64,000 nucleotides of DNA. It comes from Pyrocephalus nanus (taxonomy: Eukaryota; Chordata; Aves; Passeriformes; Tyrannidae). The stretch is from NCBI GenBank assembly GCA_038380795.1, contig CM076264.1, positions 7,628,001-7,692,000 of the forward strand, in the 5' to 3' direction. Both the position numbers and the translations under genes were made by a program. Under the pieces are notes generated by a model. It saw only the letters and a list, made by a program, of their open reading frames with translations, ran no database searches and was not told the DNA's origin. This document shows positions 1-13,200 of this stretch, piece by piece. How positions within the stretch are numbered: position 1 is the first letter of the stretch; every line of letters begins with the position of its first letter.

Positions 1-3000
1 GTGTGACTGTATCTCCACTGAGCTGAGGCCACAGGGAGAGACAGATTAGATTCATTATAGAATCATTAATTAATTAATTAGGTGGGTTTAAAGTTAGTTA
101 AATTAGCATTTTTCCCCTGGAATGGGACTTTGTTGATGATATCTGTATATCTAAGAAAAAGAGGCCTTGGATGACTGCTCTAAGTGATACAGTGTAAATT
201 ACTAGATAAATTATATATTTACCTCTCTCTCACATTACCAAAGAAAGGACAAGGAAATAAATGGTGTGGTCCTCTATTGTCTTTTTCCTATGGCTATGTT
301 TCCAAGCTAAACATGTAAAAATGAACTAGTTATTTTTTTATTTATTTTTACGTACATAATTTCCTCTCCAGAAATGTATTTCTTATAGTTGAGCTGCAAA
401 AAATATCTACCTCTTTTGGGAAGACAAGTGTTGCACTGATAAAAGAAACTAAATTACATTTGAGGAAACTCTTTGAGGGAGGGTGAGGGCAGGAGGGAAG
501 TGCTTCTTTCCAGGTACCAGTCATAAAGGGTATCGAAACTTTGAGTCTGTAGTGAAGGGTATCACCAAGGCAGGTGAGAGAAGACTCTTGCAGAGACTAT
601 AAAGACAAATTGAAGGGAGGAATCAAGGACAAAACTAAATGTTGTAGAGTCTTTCGAAATTGTTTATGCATGTCTATGTATGCATATTTTTTACCTTCCT
701 TAATAAGTATTTCTTTGAGTTACTAAGCATGTAAACTGCAAACACAGCTGAAGAAACTACTCAAACTCTACTTTTTACTTCTTTTTTCTTTCTTCAGTTT
801 GAAAATTTTCATTATGGTCACGGAGATTTTTATAAAAATCCAACTTATCTCTATGACACATTGATTATTCCTCATGAATAAAATAATGATTCTGGCTCTC
901 CAGCTTTTTCAGAACAGTAGTCTTTAGAGGAACTAAGAACTGAATGCACTCAACGCTTTTTGCGTTCTCTCAAAAAATTCAGAAAGAAACCAAACCAAAA
1001 GATTTTACTACCTATCAGATATTTTTCAAGGAATCTCTGCCAGCATTACCCCTGTACGTTTAGAGATCCAAAATTCATGTCTAAAAACACATAATGTCTA
1101 AAATAATAAAAACATGAAATAAGAAATAAGATAAATAAAACAAAACAAAATGAAACATGAGCCTTATCTTATTTATATTTCTATTTTAGGTCATAAGCCA
1201 AAGCTAAATATCTCTGGATAAAGCTGTAGCAAGGCTCTATCTTCTGTTTTAAGAGTCCACAACAACCCCTCTGTTTACCGTGAAATTCCTATTCCCTTTC
1301 AGAACTATGGAAGACAGTTAAAGTTAAGATTCATAAGGCTCTAAGGTTTTAAGAAGTGATTTTACTTTATATAAGTAAAATTGGCCTAGTAAAAGACAAA
1401 GAATAAAAAAAAAAAAATAAAGATATCTTAGGAGATTAAATCAGTGCTATACTATTTAAATTATAATAATGAAAAAATGTACAGTACTATTCTGATCTGG
1501 TCATTATCAAATTCTCTAGAGCAGATAAAATGAATGTTTACTTAGCAGATCTATATATATATAAATATATATATAATCTCTTTAATATTCAAATAAACTT
1601 GATATATGAAATGTGGGACTACAATATTTCCGAAGCACTCACCAGCATAGAGATGAGTGATCTTGTCTTGCCTTCAAGCGGGCAGGTGATTTAAAAGATG
1701 TAAAAAGACACCACACAGCTGGAATTCTGTGAGTTCTGTAAGACAGTAAAAAATGGTAAATCTTTCTGGTAACAGCAAGATTTCTGTCTATGTCATGGAG
1801 CATTATTGATTGCTGTCCAGCACACAGCAAGACAAAACACTCGGCAATAACTCACCGGGGCTGTTGCCCAATAAAGTCAATGGGGAGAGTGGAGCTGATT
1901 TCCGATAGCGCTGGGCTGAGCCCACCAAGCATTAGATTTCACAGCTCCTGCTTCTAAGAAACAGCCAAATTATTAGCTGCCGTAAATCAGCTCGACTTCG
2001 CTGAAGTCAAGAAGCGGTGTTGATTTAAGAGGAGTCAGTGACATTTACATTATGTCCTTCAAGGGGTGCTGTGGGGAATGACAGTCAGTTATAACTTTCA
2101 GCCTTTTGCCCAGCACTCCAGATGACAGGAGAGACACCACAAATTCTTCTTTTTGACTAGCCATTATCATAGGCATAAGCAAAATTACAACAAGCCTGCT
2201 CTCTGAAAATCCCCCTCTTCAGCACAGTTGTCTTTCCTGCATTTCATAATGTCAAAAGTTTGGAGCTGCATCACCAGAGGACCCCAAGGAAGAGAAAGCA
2301 GGAGCTCTTCTCCCACTTTGGAGCACTGTCTGGCCTGGGGGACAAGGTCCCTTGGTCCAACTCACACTTTCTGTAGCAGCAAACCCACTCCTCCAGACTG
2401 GTTCCCTACCACTGTGTCAGATGGGAAATGTTTTTCCAGGGAGAAATGAAATACATTTATCAGTTCTATGCACTTAGGAATTTGGAAATCAATTGTATTC
2501 CAAGCTATGTGAGCTGATGTCTACTCCAAGTGATTCTTGAAGGCAAAAATATATCCATTCAATCTAGAACATGTCAAATGGATTATCAAAACATTATCTT
2601 AAAAGTGCTGCAATAATTTTCATATCTTCTAACTAACTGACATATTAAATTACCAGTTTTTCAGCAAAACCAGTGTAATTTCTGCACCCAGCTTCTTGTA
2701 CCATGGAAAGTAAAATTTTGCTACCCATACAAAGCAGCAAGTCATACCATTACATTCCAAATCAAGAGTCTTTTCTAAAGACATATACCTTAATAAAATG
2801 TTGCAGGTGTACAGCATGAAATAATAAAAACCTCTCATTTGTTTCATTCTAGCTGTCAACTCTGGCCTCTGTTTTCCATTTACCAGTCTTTCTATCCAGC
2901 CCCCTGTTATTCACATATTTACCATGACCTTTATTTGACCAGCTATAGACACAAAAAGTTTGTAAGACTATTGGCTTTCCTGAAATAATATTTATGAATT

Positions 3001-3160
3001 GACTCTTACTTGGAAGCCTGTAATCCCTGCATTCCTCATTTAATCAATTGGATAGAAAATTTTGCATGACTTTTGAACACTGTTCAAGTTTTTGTGGTTT
3101 TTCAAGATGTTAACGCTTTGTTCTTACAGCATCTGAAATCATCTCAGTGCATGCTATTTA
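1..3160. other. unique AT-rich non-coding DNA
   Basis: No gene is supported here; frames are short and scattered on both strands. A TTAA-type microsatellite lies at about 66-81 and a TA-rich run at about 1551-1576. The segment 1850-2060 is less AT-rich and contains a nested palindrome, listed separately. The rest shows no repeat family I recognise. Confidence 0.7.
1983..2027. repeat. nested imperfect palindrome, possible ancient amniote repeat relic
   Basis: The outer arms TAAATCA (1983-1989) and TGATTTA (2021-2027) are complementary. The inner arms GACTTC and GAAGTC (1994-2008) flank a three-base loop. The arrangement of an AAATCAG arm, a GAAGTCAA core and a TGATTTA arm resembles an old palindromic repeat scattered through amniote genomes around the words TTGAAGTCAATGG and GTAAATCAG. 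A second GTCAATGG word lies just upstream near 1877. The family assignment is from memory; the palindrome itself is visible. Confidence 0.4.
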
Positions 3161-3241
3161 GTCTTCAGGAAATATCATTTGGACTTACAGAAATATTATT
3201 TGGTCTTCAGGAAATATCATTTGGACTTTGGGTAATATTTT
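3161..3241. repeat. 21-bp tandem repeat, about four units
   Basis: Units start at 3161, 3182, 3203 and 3224. Units 1 and 3 are identical over 21 bp and run into the first bases of the next unit. Units 2 and 4 are diverged versions sharing the GACTT start and the ATATTATTT-like end. The odd/even pattern suggests that a two-unit, 42-bp block was duplicated after units 1 and 2 had diverged. Confidence 0.85.
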
Positions 3242-4003
3242 CTCACTGATACCCTTTTCATTCAAGAATGATAATGGCATAGACATAAAGTTTTAAATTA
3301 ATTTGTTTAATTGTGCTTATATCACGAATATCAGTGTATAAGACAAGGCTTTTGCAATTCTGCATGGAGCTATTATTTAAAGATAAAAGCCATTTTAAGT
3401 AATCTAAATGTAGTGCCAGAGAGAAAAAATAGGCTAAGACTGAATATTAAATTTATATTCTTGACTTCTATTGTCAGCTGGACATGCTTTGCTATCACTT
3501 CTTTCCCTCACCAAATATCTGCCTTTATTGAATCTCATTCTTATCCTGTTCTAATAAAGAGGGAATGGAAACAGTACTCATTTCCCTTTCTGCCTCTCCT
3601 CCTCAGCCTAGGTGCAATCATCATCCTAAATTCAGATGAGCATAACAAGTCTATTTATTAATTACATATCTTGATCCACTGCATACTTTTCATTCAATAT
3701 GATAAGGAAATAAACATAAGGATCTACTTATAAAAAAAGTTACATTTTCTAGAGATAAGTCTGAACATTATTTGCTAGGGCTGTTTAGCTGATATTGCTT
3801 ATTTTTTACTATGTGTATTTGTACACACGTATGTCCATACAGAGAGAGAGAGAAAGAGAAAGTAAGTACCAACTTTACCCTTTGTTTGCTTTCTTTTTGG
3901 TTTTCTGCATTTTCCCTCAGTCAAAAGAGATGAGCTATGGATTCAATAGCTTACCTATCATAAATAAAACAAGGAAGAAAGGATATGCTAAAATTAAGTA
4001 ATG

Positions 4004-4070
4004 TTTCTTTTCCTTTTCTTATCTTTTTTTTTTCCTTTTTTTTCCTCCCCTTTTTTTCCCTTCTCTTTTA
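4004..4070 (+). repeat. polypyrimidine tract
   Basis: This is a run of T and C about 65 bases long with a single A, ending in CTCTTTTAG. It is low-complexity DNA. It mimics a 3' splice site, but nothing downstream looks like an exon. Confidence 0.8.
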
Positions 4071-5625
4071 GTTCTCAGAATTAGTAGGGCACCTTTCACT
4101 GTCATGCAGTTGTTTAAAACCTAGTCTGGGTAGACAATTGTTATCATTTGAGAGCTGCTTGATTTCTCTCACATTCACAGTAACTGAGTTTGAGATCTCA
4201 ATCCAAAAGCACAGCTCAGACTGAGAGGTGTCTGCACCACAGCTGAAGTTTTCCTGATGGTTTCATTGAACAGACAAAATAAATTCCTTCCTACCCCAGT
4301 AGCAGTTCTGCCACAGACGGCTGTTGAGAAATGATTTGCGAACAGGGAGTAAATAAATACACAATAGATTTCTGAAAAGAGATAATAAATAATTCTGCCT
4401 GGTCCTTGCACTGTACCTATTTTGAAGACAAATAAAGGTCTTTGGTGTCAAGAGCTGTCAATCCATCTCCTCTAACATTATGACTGCAATCTCAGAGTTA
4501 CACTATGCTGAGCCTCATGCTTGAGAAGCAGACTTCACAGAATAATGTCTATGCCTAAGACACATCTGTTTTCACTGAACTTCGTTAGAAAGCATGTTTC
4601 ACCAGATTTCCAAAAATTTAGAGGAACATGAGACAGAAAACCAGGGCAGAGGAGCAGCAGGCTGGAGTGGAAACATTGTTCTCTGAAACATTATTTTGAT
4701 CTTTAGTGCCCAAAGTCACATATGCCACCTCGCATACCTGTTATGTTTTGCATATTACAGAAATACTCAGTGAATCTGCTGAGTAATAGGAGGCTCAGTA
4801 AGAAAATTTTATTTATGAAACCACTGAAATGAACCTCTGTCTGTCCCTGCGTTACAAAGTGACACATAACTTCTTTCCAAATATTGCAGAAAGAAATGTC
4901 AAATTCCATAAAGTAAAATTAGCGGCTTCTTACCATACACAGCTGGATAACAATGTTAAAATGAAAAAATTATTCTGAAAAGAAACTTATTTTGCTCTCT
5001 TTTCTGTCACTGCCTTTTATCTGTGATGTATCAGGGTTTTGCTGACACAAAGACATTGTTTATATGACTGAAAAATCCACAGCCAAATCATAGGTGCGAT
5101 ATATGCAAACAAAATTATATACAGGTATTTTTTTCCTTAGTTTTCTACATAACTACTTCTAAAAACTTTATATGCAACCATGAAAAAGATCATGTTTTCT
5201 CAATCTGTTATATCTGCTTTTATTTGCTACCATTAAAGTAATTACATACCCAAGTGTCATTTTACTATGAGAAACACTTTTGAAAAAGGCAAACTGTTCC
5301 AAGCTCGTGATGATCAGAGCAGACGGTCTGTGTTGCTGTGGATTAGTGTTAAATATAAAAAGAGTAGCACCACCTATTGACGAAATGCAGAAACTGAGCC
5401 ATCAAATTTCATATCAGCGTTCATTCTGCTACCGGATTAAGGTTACAAACTATTATTTTCAGTTTGTTTTAATCATTCAGAAGGAAAATATTTGTTAATA
5501 TGCCTTTTTTATTTCTTTTACATTACCTCTGAAATAGAATGGAAAAGGACCTGGTTTTAAACTGGGAAAGTAACTAAAATGTAACCCATAAATTCATAAT
5601 GTCATGGTCAAATTTGTTTTGAATG

Positions 5626-5665
5626 TATCTAAAATGTCTGAAAATATATCTAAAATGTCTGAAAA
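5626..5665. repeat. 19-bp direct repeat, period 21
   Basis: Two identical 19-bp copies beginning TATCTAAAATG and ending CTGAAAA occur at 5626 and 5647. A shorter third piece (TATATCTGAAAA) follows at about 5668. This is a small local tandem duplication. Confidence 0.85.
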
Positions 5666-6740
5666 AATATATCTGAAAATTTCCTTTTTATCTTGTGGAT
5701 TTTGCACATTGACTAATGCCATGATCCAGAAATTTTATGTCTCAACTTCTTGACAGGTCCCTTTTATTTAAACGGCCTATAAACGGGGGCAAAAAATTAG
5801 TGTGGAGAGGAAGCAAGCTAGAATTGTGATGAAAAGACAAGATTTTCAAATATTTGTGCATATCAACATCTCTCTCCATAAAATGTGACCTATGAACTGC
5901 CCCTGGCTTGTACTTACCATGATTTTGCTTAATACAAATAAAAACAAATTGCTTCTGGCAAGAGATGGAATGGGGAATAAAAAAATCTTTAATTTAACTG
6001 ATTATGAGAGGCTAGGAGTTGGGTATGCAACTTAAATTTTTATCCAGATAGCACTTAAACATACTGTTAAAGTCAACCCACAAATTCTTTCACCATGCTT
6101 CTGTTTCATTGTATTTCTTGGGTTGGGTTGCTCAGAACAATCCTAGCTTAATTTTAACTATATTGGATATTTTACTGATTTTTTTTTTTAAACATCATTA
6201 GTATTTAACAAAAAAATTGGTTTCATCCATGCATCCATCTGTTCATCCACTGACACTGGTATTTTCTTAAGCCTTCTCTTTCTCTTTTCCTTCTCCTCCT
6301 GTCCATTGCTCCCTCATTTCTTCTGAGAAAGAAAATGGTACTAATCGTGGTGAATCCGGTTCCCATGGCAAAAAACTTGTTCTACATGCTGAGACTGTTA
6401 ACCTTCAGTTCTGCATTCCTAGGTATTTCACTGTTTTCTCCTACAATTTTTTTTTCTTTTTTAAACTACTGTTTTTTTCTTCAGAGCAAAGTGTCCCTGT
6501 GCTCAGAAGTGCATTTGTTCTTCTTTTATTTCAAAGGAATGTGGTGCTTTTGAAGTGTGCTAACAGTCCTTGTATCTGCAAACCATCACCAACAGGATGC
6601 ATTCATTACATAAAAAAGTCATGCCAAACTCTATAATTACTCAGATTTCTGGGGGGAAGACATCTGTCTGGAAAAGGGGATACTTTCTGTGTTTGTTATC
6701 TCCTGCATCTCAGGATTCATGCTTTGCTGGCCTCGTTTTA

Positions 6741-6874
6741 AAATCACAAAATTATTACTAATGTTGGAAAAAGACCTTTAAGATCATCATGTCCAACCTC
6801 CGACTGAATACTACCATGCCCACTATATCACGAAGTGCCATGTCTCCTCATTTTTTGAACACTTCCAGGAATTC
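6741..6874 (-). mobile_element. CR1 LINE, 5'-truncated 3' end
   Basis: Read on the plus strand this is the reverse complement of an avian CR1 3' end. It starts with a degraded AATCATAGAATCATTA-like tail and continues GTTGGAAAAAGACCTTTAAGATCAT, GTCCAACC, CACTTCCAGGAA. It is about 130 bp, diverged and 5'-truncated as most CR1 copies are. It carries no coding capacity and stands head to head with the copy at 6952-7222. Confidence 0.88.
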
Positions 6875-6951
6875 CACTTAGATGTAAAATGGGTGCATCT
6901 GCCGTCAACGCTCATTTCTCCAGCCTCTGCCTGTGATGAATTCTCCCAGTT

Positions 6952-7222
6952 AACAAGGTACAGGATGAGAGAAAATGGCACCAAGCTGTGCCAGGAGAAG
7001 TTTCCATTAGACATTAGGAAATTTTTTTTTCACAGAAAGGGCTGTAACAGGATGCCCAGGGAAGTTCTAGAGACACCATTCATGGAAATGTTAAAAAAAA
7101 AACTTGTGGATATGGCACTTAAGGACACGGTTTAATGGTGAGCATAGTGATGGTGCTGGGTTGACAGTTGGACTTGAAGATCTTAAAGGTTTGTTCCAAC
7201 CGTAACAAGTCTATGGTTTTAC
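6952..7222 (+). mobile_element. CR1 LINE 3' end, plus strand
   Basis: The sequence follows the CR1 3' untranslated consensus in order: a degraded ACAAGG-AATGGC stretch, AGCTGTGCCAGGAGAAGTTTC, TTAGACATTAGGAAATTTTTTTT, CAGGATGCCCAGGGAAGTTCTAGAGACACCATTCATGGA, and then GTTGGACTTGAAGATCTTAAAGG to a degraded CTATGGTTTT tail. It is the 5'-truncated terminal part of a CR1 insertion. The short frame across it is an artefact of the element. Confidence 0.92.
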
Positions 7223-10200
7223 TAGAGGCAAGGTCAGCAAGAGCAATATCTTGTTGGCCTCCTTTGCAAAGTCTCTTCTCTAATCTGAACTGCACTAGGC
7301 ACAGTGATTAAGGTTGCATTTACCACCTCCTTATGGCTAAGGTTTATATTTTCTTAGCAGCACACACTTCTTCATAGTATTTTCTATGCGAAAGACTGTT
7401 TTTATTCCGTGGAAGGAAGAATTCAATTTATTTTTTAATCTACAAGAATGCTTTGGCTAAAGTAATTTACGTAGACTTCCTTGGCTTCATGACACTGTTT
7501 CTGCAACACAAGCAGAGCCAGCCACACTGCAGCTGCAGGCTTGTAAATACTTGCCTAGCAGAGCAGTCCTACTCCAGTTAATGAATCTTGGGGAAGCCAG
7601 CACTGCTTTCCTACTCCTAGCTAGAAATGGAACTTTTATTAGATAACTGAAAACCAGCCAAATTGACTGACAACACTGCACCATTTTCTTGGGCCCCCTG
7701 AAGAGATGTCACATGCTATACATCATTCGAGGCTGAGTCAGACTGTTATGTTGTTCTGTCACATTCTGCATGTATTTGATGGTATTTCTCCATAGCTATC
7801 CCTATGCAACACGAAAACAGCATGTTGGAAATCTGTAAGGATTTAGACACTTCTGAGGGACAGAGATAACCCCAACATCTTGTGGCAGAGGGCTGCCATC
7901 ATGTCATGGGACAGAGGATGATGCCCTCCCCTGTCAGACCCCTCTCATCATTATATCCAAGCCTCTCAGAAGCTCTCCTGCAGTGTGTGGAAGACATTAC
8001 GGCTGAATAAACAGAACAGAAAGATATAAACATCTTGCCCAAGTTCACAGAAATGACTTGGTGCAGGAACCAAGCACAGAATCAAGTTTTGACTTGATCA
8101 AGTTTTGACTCCTCATAATTTGTTATAATCAATAATCACAATATTTTGCGAATATATGATTATTATGCCTGCATCCATAGCTCTCTAGCACTTGGTGACT
8201 CTGAAATACATTGCAGGTTTAATTCTCCCACAGTTACTTCAGTTTTAAATGTGTCCCAGCTGTTGTCACTGGAACTGCTTTTAACTTGTCCCCTTGTAAC
8301 TAAGACAAAAAACTCAGATTTACATCAATTCTAGGGAGCTACATCATATTTTGGTACTACAGGTTTATTTAACTTATGACCAATAAACAAAAGCAGATTG
8401 TGGATCCAAAAGAATTATAGCAGGGGACAAATGATCTATCAGTAGAGAGAAAATTGATCATAACAAGAAGTCTCATATAGATTATTCTTATGTGAGTTCA
8501 GGTAGCTGCGCATTTTTTAAATCATTATCAAGTCATTCAGAATAAGTAAGCCTAACATCAGTAGTCATCACATTGCATTTCCAGGGCAAATGGAAATACT
8601 GTTTGCAGGGTATTCCCTTGGTATTCACTTGAAATCATGGACTGACACAGTAGATTATGTACATTTCTTGAACTCAAGTAGCATATGACTTGTTGGGGCA
8701 CAAATTGCAGTAGATGCAGTACTCTAAAACATGGGGAGTACTCTTAAACGTGAGAGCATGTACCTACCAATATATTGTATCCTCCACATTCACATTATTG
8801 AGTAATTATGGATTATTGAAAGAAATGCAAATCTTTCACCAAGAAGTTGGAGGTGGCCCTTCCTAAAATATGGAGGAGGAAGCCCTTGATCTGTGAATCT
8901 TAGGAGTTATACAAATTTCATATTTAAATGATAGCTAAAGAGATAAATTACCATAATCATCCTACCTTCATGATTTCATTGTTTCACTTATGGAACTGGA
9001 TGGATAATTTTTTTCCAATAATCATTGCAGTGACTTTTACTCACATTTCTTCATTATTTTATGGGCTTCAATGCTATGTAATTCTCTTTATTCTTCATAG
9101 TTATTATTCATATGCCTGTTTTCCTATTAAACAGTAATAGTACTTACTTCCCAACTGTTTCCTAGTAAACTCAAACTACCCTTAACAAAGTATTTACTGT
9201 GCACACAAAGAACAAAAGAATGACTTTCATATAAATATAAATAGCTAATTTTTTTTTTTTACCAGTGAGAATCATCACTATGACTGAGAGAGAAATAGAC
9301 CAGAAGATAACTGCAATAGATAAATCTAGCACATTTCTCCTTAGGACAAATAATGTTTGGAGCAACGAAAGCATTTTAAAGCACTAGCATCTTGCTCTGT
9401 CTGAGGAAGGCACTGATAACCTTGATAGTCACTTTTTGCTCATTTGCATTCTTCAAGCCAAGCAGGGCATGAAATCAAAGCGCAGAAACAGGTAAAAACT
9501 TTAAGCAATTAATTAACTAAGAAGAATTTTTGAAATCATTTTACACTAAAGAACTTTCCACCTTAGGCACAGCAAGTGGAGGATCCATACCGAGACAAAA
9601 TAAGAAACAAGCAACTCATTCCCACTCTCTAAGCAGATCCACATGGCTAGAAGCCTCCATGCAAGGAGGGAGAGCTGGCTCCAGCATCAAGTAATGCAGG
9701 CACGTGGCATGAGCTGTGCCCCATGTGACAGATGGAGAGAGAACACTGCTCCTCCCTCAGCTCCTAGCATAAGGCACCATTGGTTTGTACCACTTTTCCA
9801 CTTCCATGTCCCTCCCTAGGAGATCTTAGGATGAGGATTGTGTCCAAGAGACTGTTTCAAACAGTCATTTGTGGGCTTTTCCTCCATAAATTTTTCTCAA
9901 GGAAACCACTTACCGTTCTGGCCTCCATGGCACCCAGCAGGAAGGGATCCCCTAATTTAGCCCTGTGTTCTCCAAGGATCTCTCATTCCCCAGACAAAAC
10001 CAGCAGCTGAGACTGAGACAGCCCATCAGCTTTGTTCTGCCGTCACGCACACTGACAGCTCTCCCTGATGGTGACACCAGCCTTTTCCACAAATGACAAA
10101 CAATCTTCCCAGAATTGCAGGGACCTGGGTTAACTCTGAAATGAGACAGCCGGAGATCCAGACCTCCTACGGAGATGAATCTGCTGCCCGATGTGTCAGG

Positions 10201-13200
10201 GATGCTTTGGGAACTGCTTATGGATTGCAGACACTTACTGGTTATAAATGTTGTGCCACTTTTTTCTGCATCCTATTGATGGGGGTGATGAAGAAAATGA
10301 ATATCATCCCAACATTGTAGAAGAAGGTTGCTAAATTCCCTCTGATCATCTGTAGGGATTCTGTCCACTAGGCCAGGGGATATCAAGTTAGATTTTTCTT
10401 CATTTCAGATTATTAAACAGAAAAATAACGATTCTAAAAGTAAATTCCCACAAGAAAATAGATTGGATGGCTAAGAGATCAGGATGAAGAGGTGAAAGAT
10501 GATTTAAAATACAGGTTGGGAATGGTTCTTTTTCTCCCTTAGAGCAAACTGTATTCAATTAAAATTAAAATAATCAAAGCAAATAAAATCAATTAAAATT
10601 TAAAATAATCAAATATATCTAGATAACTTGACTTTAGTCAGAGGAAGATTTTAGGAATGCCTTGCTTCTAATACAATTCTTTTCCAGTGCCTGGGCTCTC
10701 CACTCAAAGCAGTTTAGGTTTCTGAGCCCTGTCCTTTGTGGTCAGAGTGGTGCTTTGGGTTTTTTCCGGACTTTCTTCCTTCGTTTTCATCTCTCCTGTT
10801 CTGTCTCTTACATTTCATTGTAGGGGATGCCCTGTGTTCTACTCTCATTTCTCAGGAATTCTGAACAAATTGATACAATTGGCAGACATTACCCATATAT
10901 CCCCCTAATTGACAATCATATGGAGCTCACAGGAATGTAATAATAACCAGTTTTCTCTTGTCTAGTTAAGGCCTTTGCTTCCGAACTTGAAAAGCAGCTC
11001 CACAAGGCAGATAAGGTCAAGAAGAAAACTGATCTAATTATCCCATAATTCTTCAAATATCAAGTACTATCAGGCTCTGTATATATCATATAGAACTGAC
11101 CAAAAGACTTTAACAGTATGGGATCTTGCATGGCAAAGGACTTCAAGAGACTATGGTTGGAATTAATTTATTTAGGGCAAGGGAAAGAATCACAAAATAC
11201 AGCCAATGCTACCATACTGTGAAAATCCAGCACATAGGCACTACTTCTGGCTGTCTTTTAGATCCCCTTGCATTTATTTTAACTAGCTGGACAAACTTTC
11301 AGACTGAAACTTTCTAGCAATTGAGGGTTTTTCAAGGTGAGGGGTGGGAAGAAACAGGTTAAATTAAAGCACTGCAGGCAGCTCATTCTGAACATAAGAC
11401 CTGGGTGATCATACTGAAATCAGCACACTATGGATAGCAATAAGAAGGCTGATTTCAATTAGATATGTCAGAAATTCAAGGTTTTAAAGGCAATTTGGAT
11501 GACACATCCAGACTGAGGGGATTTCAGAGTGAGGAATGCCTTCTGCTGTTTCAAATATGGGCAAATCATAAAATTTGTGTTTCAAAAATTTAGTGCAGCT
11601 ACATGAAGCTGATGTACAACAGCTAAGTTCTATGAAGTGTCTGTGTCTACAGTGAGCACATACACAAGCTCCTCCACACAAACAGGCAAGGGCATCTGTC
11701 ACTCCAGTGCTCTCATAGGGAGCAGATTTTCCTCACAAGTTCTGCCCCAAGGGACACCACACACTCTTGTCCACTGGCAAAGACACTCTCTGGCTCTCTG
11801 ACATCTCCCCAAGACTGAGGAGGGGAATGAAAAGGGCTCTGGGGAAAAAGGCTATGAACAAACAGGGGAAAGAAACAAGGGATAGTAGATTAGGGCAGAG
11901 GGAAGGAAAAAAAATGCACTGAAGATGGTAATGAAGGGCAGGAGATGTATTCCCCTTGCAGGGCTGAAGCACCCATGTGACCCTCATGGATCCCAGGATT
12001 GTTCATGACAGCCTTGAAACTAGTGACCCAAACCATCCAAGCAGAGTCACTAATTCAAAAAACCTTCCAAGTTAAAATGCACTACAGACACAAATCTTCA
12101 GGAGAGGAATCAGGGAAGGATTTGAATAGCACAACATTTTCTCAACAGTTTTTTCTTGCCCCAGCTCTAAGGATTATGGTGATCAGGGTGAACAGTCACT
12201 GTCTTTAGGGGTAAAAAAGAAAAAAGAAAAAAAAAAAAAGGATATATTTCCGTGAAGACTAGGTTTCCATTAAGAGAGCTAGTTTTTGTCATATTTTTGC
12301 TGAAGTGCATATTTATGGAGTTTTTTCTCTAGCTGTGTTCCTCAGAACACAAGAAACTTTTCACATCAATGAACCTGCTAATACAAAAGAAGTAGCCCAC
12401 AGGGGGAGTTCCCTAACATTTATGACTCATCAGTACTTTATCTTGCATTCTCACAGATTTTTCACTAAGTATAAAGTCCATGTACTAAATAGAATACAAT
12501 TTAATCAACAAAATATATTAGAACATGACATCAAGGCAATACTTTAACTGGAGATGGAGATACAGAATAAACAACAAGAAACAAAACAGGATTCACCAGG
12601 CACCATGGAGTTCACAATTTGTTCACAGCCATATCTTCAATCTGCCACTTCATGTATCACAACTCCCACCACACTCTATTTTGAGAGCTGAGGTGGGATT
12701 AAACGAACACACAGATCATGAATCAGTTTTTTTGCATATGGGTGGATTTCACCTGCAGTGCTTCATATTTTGTGTATTTTCACATAAATAGAGGGTGACC
12801 ACGCTTTTTCATTCGCCTCCTTTATGTTAAAAGTTTAATGTGAATGCTAACACAGGAGAAATACAAATAATACAGTTACTTTACAGAAAATTAAGACCAA
12901 CTAGATATAAAATATGCTGCCTGTATTGGAAGTGAGCAAGAATGTGTCAAAATTTGAATGCAAAGAGCCTGCATGTTTTAAATGATAATCTCTTTCTTCT
13001 GTGTCTTAGACAATAGTAATGATAGCAATTTATGTGAGCAGTATTTGTCGAGCTATGGAAAATGAAACTGCTCTAATGAGATATAATTGAAATCAGTAGG
13101 ACTGCACTATGAGAAAAATATCCATTGCTCTCCCTTGCTTCAGCTGCATCTGAAACCAGTCCAGAGACTTAAAATGTATGAGGAAAAAAACCCCCAAACC

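Larger units (their letters stand above)
3245..6740. other. unique AT-rich non-coding DNA with short simple repeats
   Basis: No gene is supported. A purine GA run lies at about 3840-3862. A pyrimidine tract at about 4004-4070 ends in TTTTAG and would score as a splice acceptor, but no open frame follows. A 19-bp direct repeat occurs at 5626-5644 and 5647-5665 (period 21), with a partial third copy after it. The rest is unremarkable. Confidence 0.7.

Noticed and set aside
4004..4082. Strong splice-acceptor-like pyrimidine tract
   Set aside because: No open or GC-richer segment and no donor site follow at exon distance; simple low-complexity DNA.
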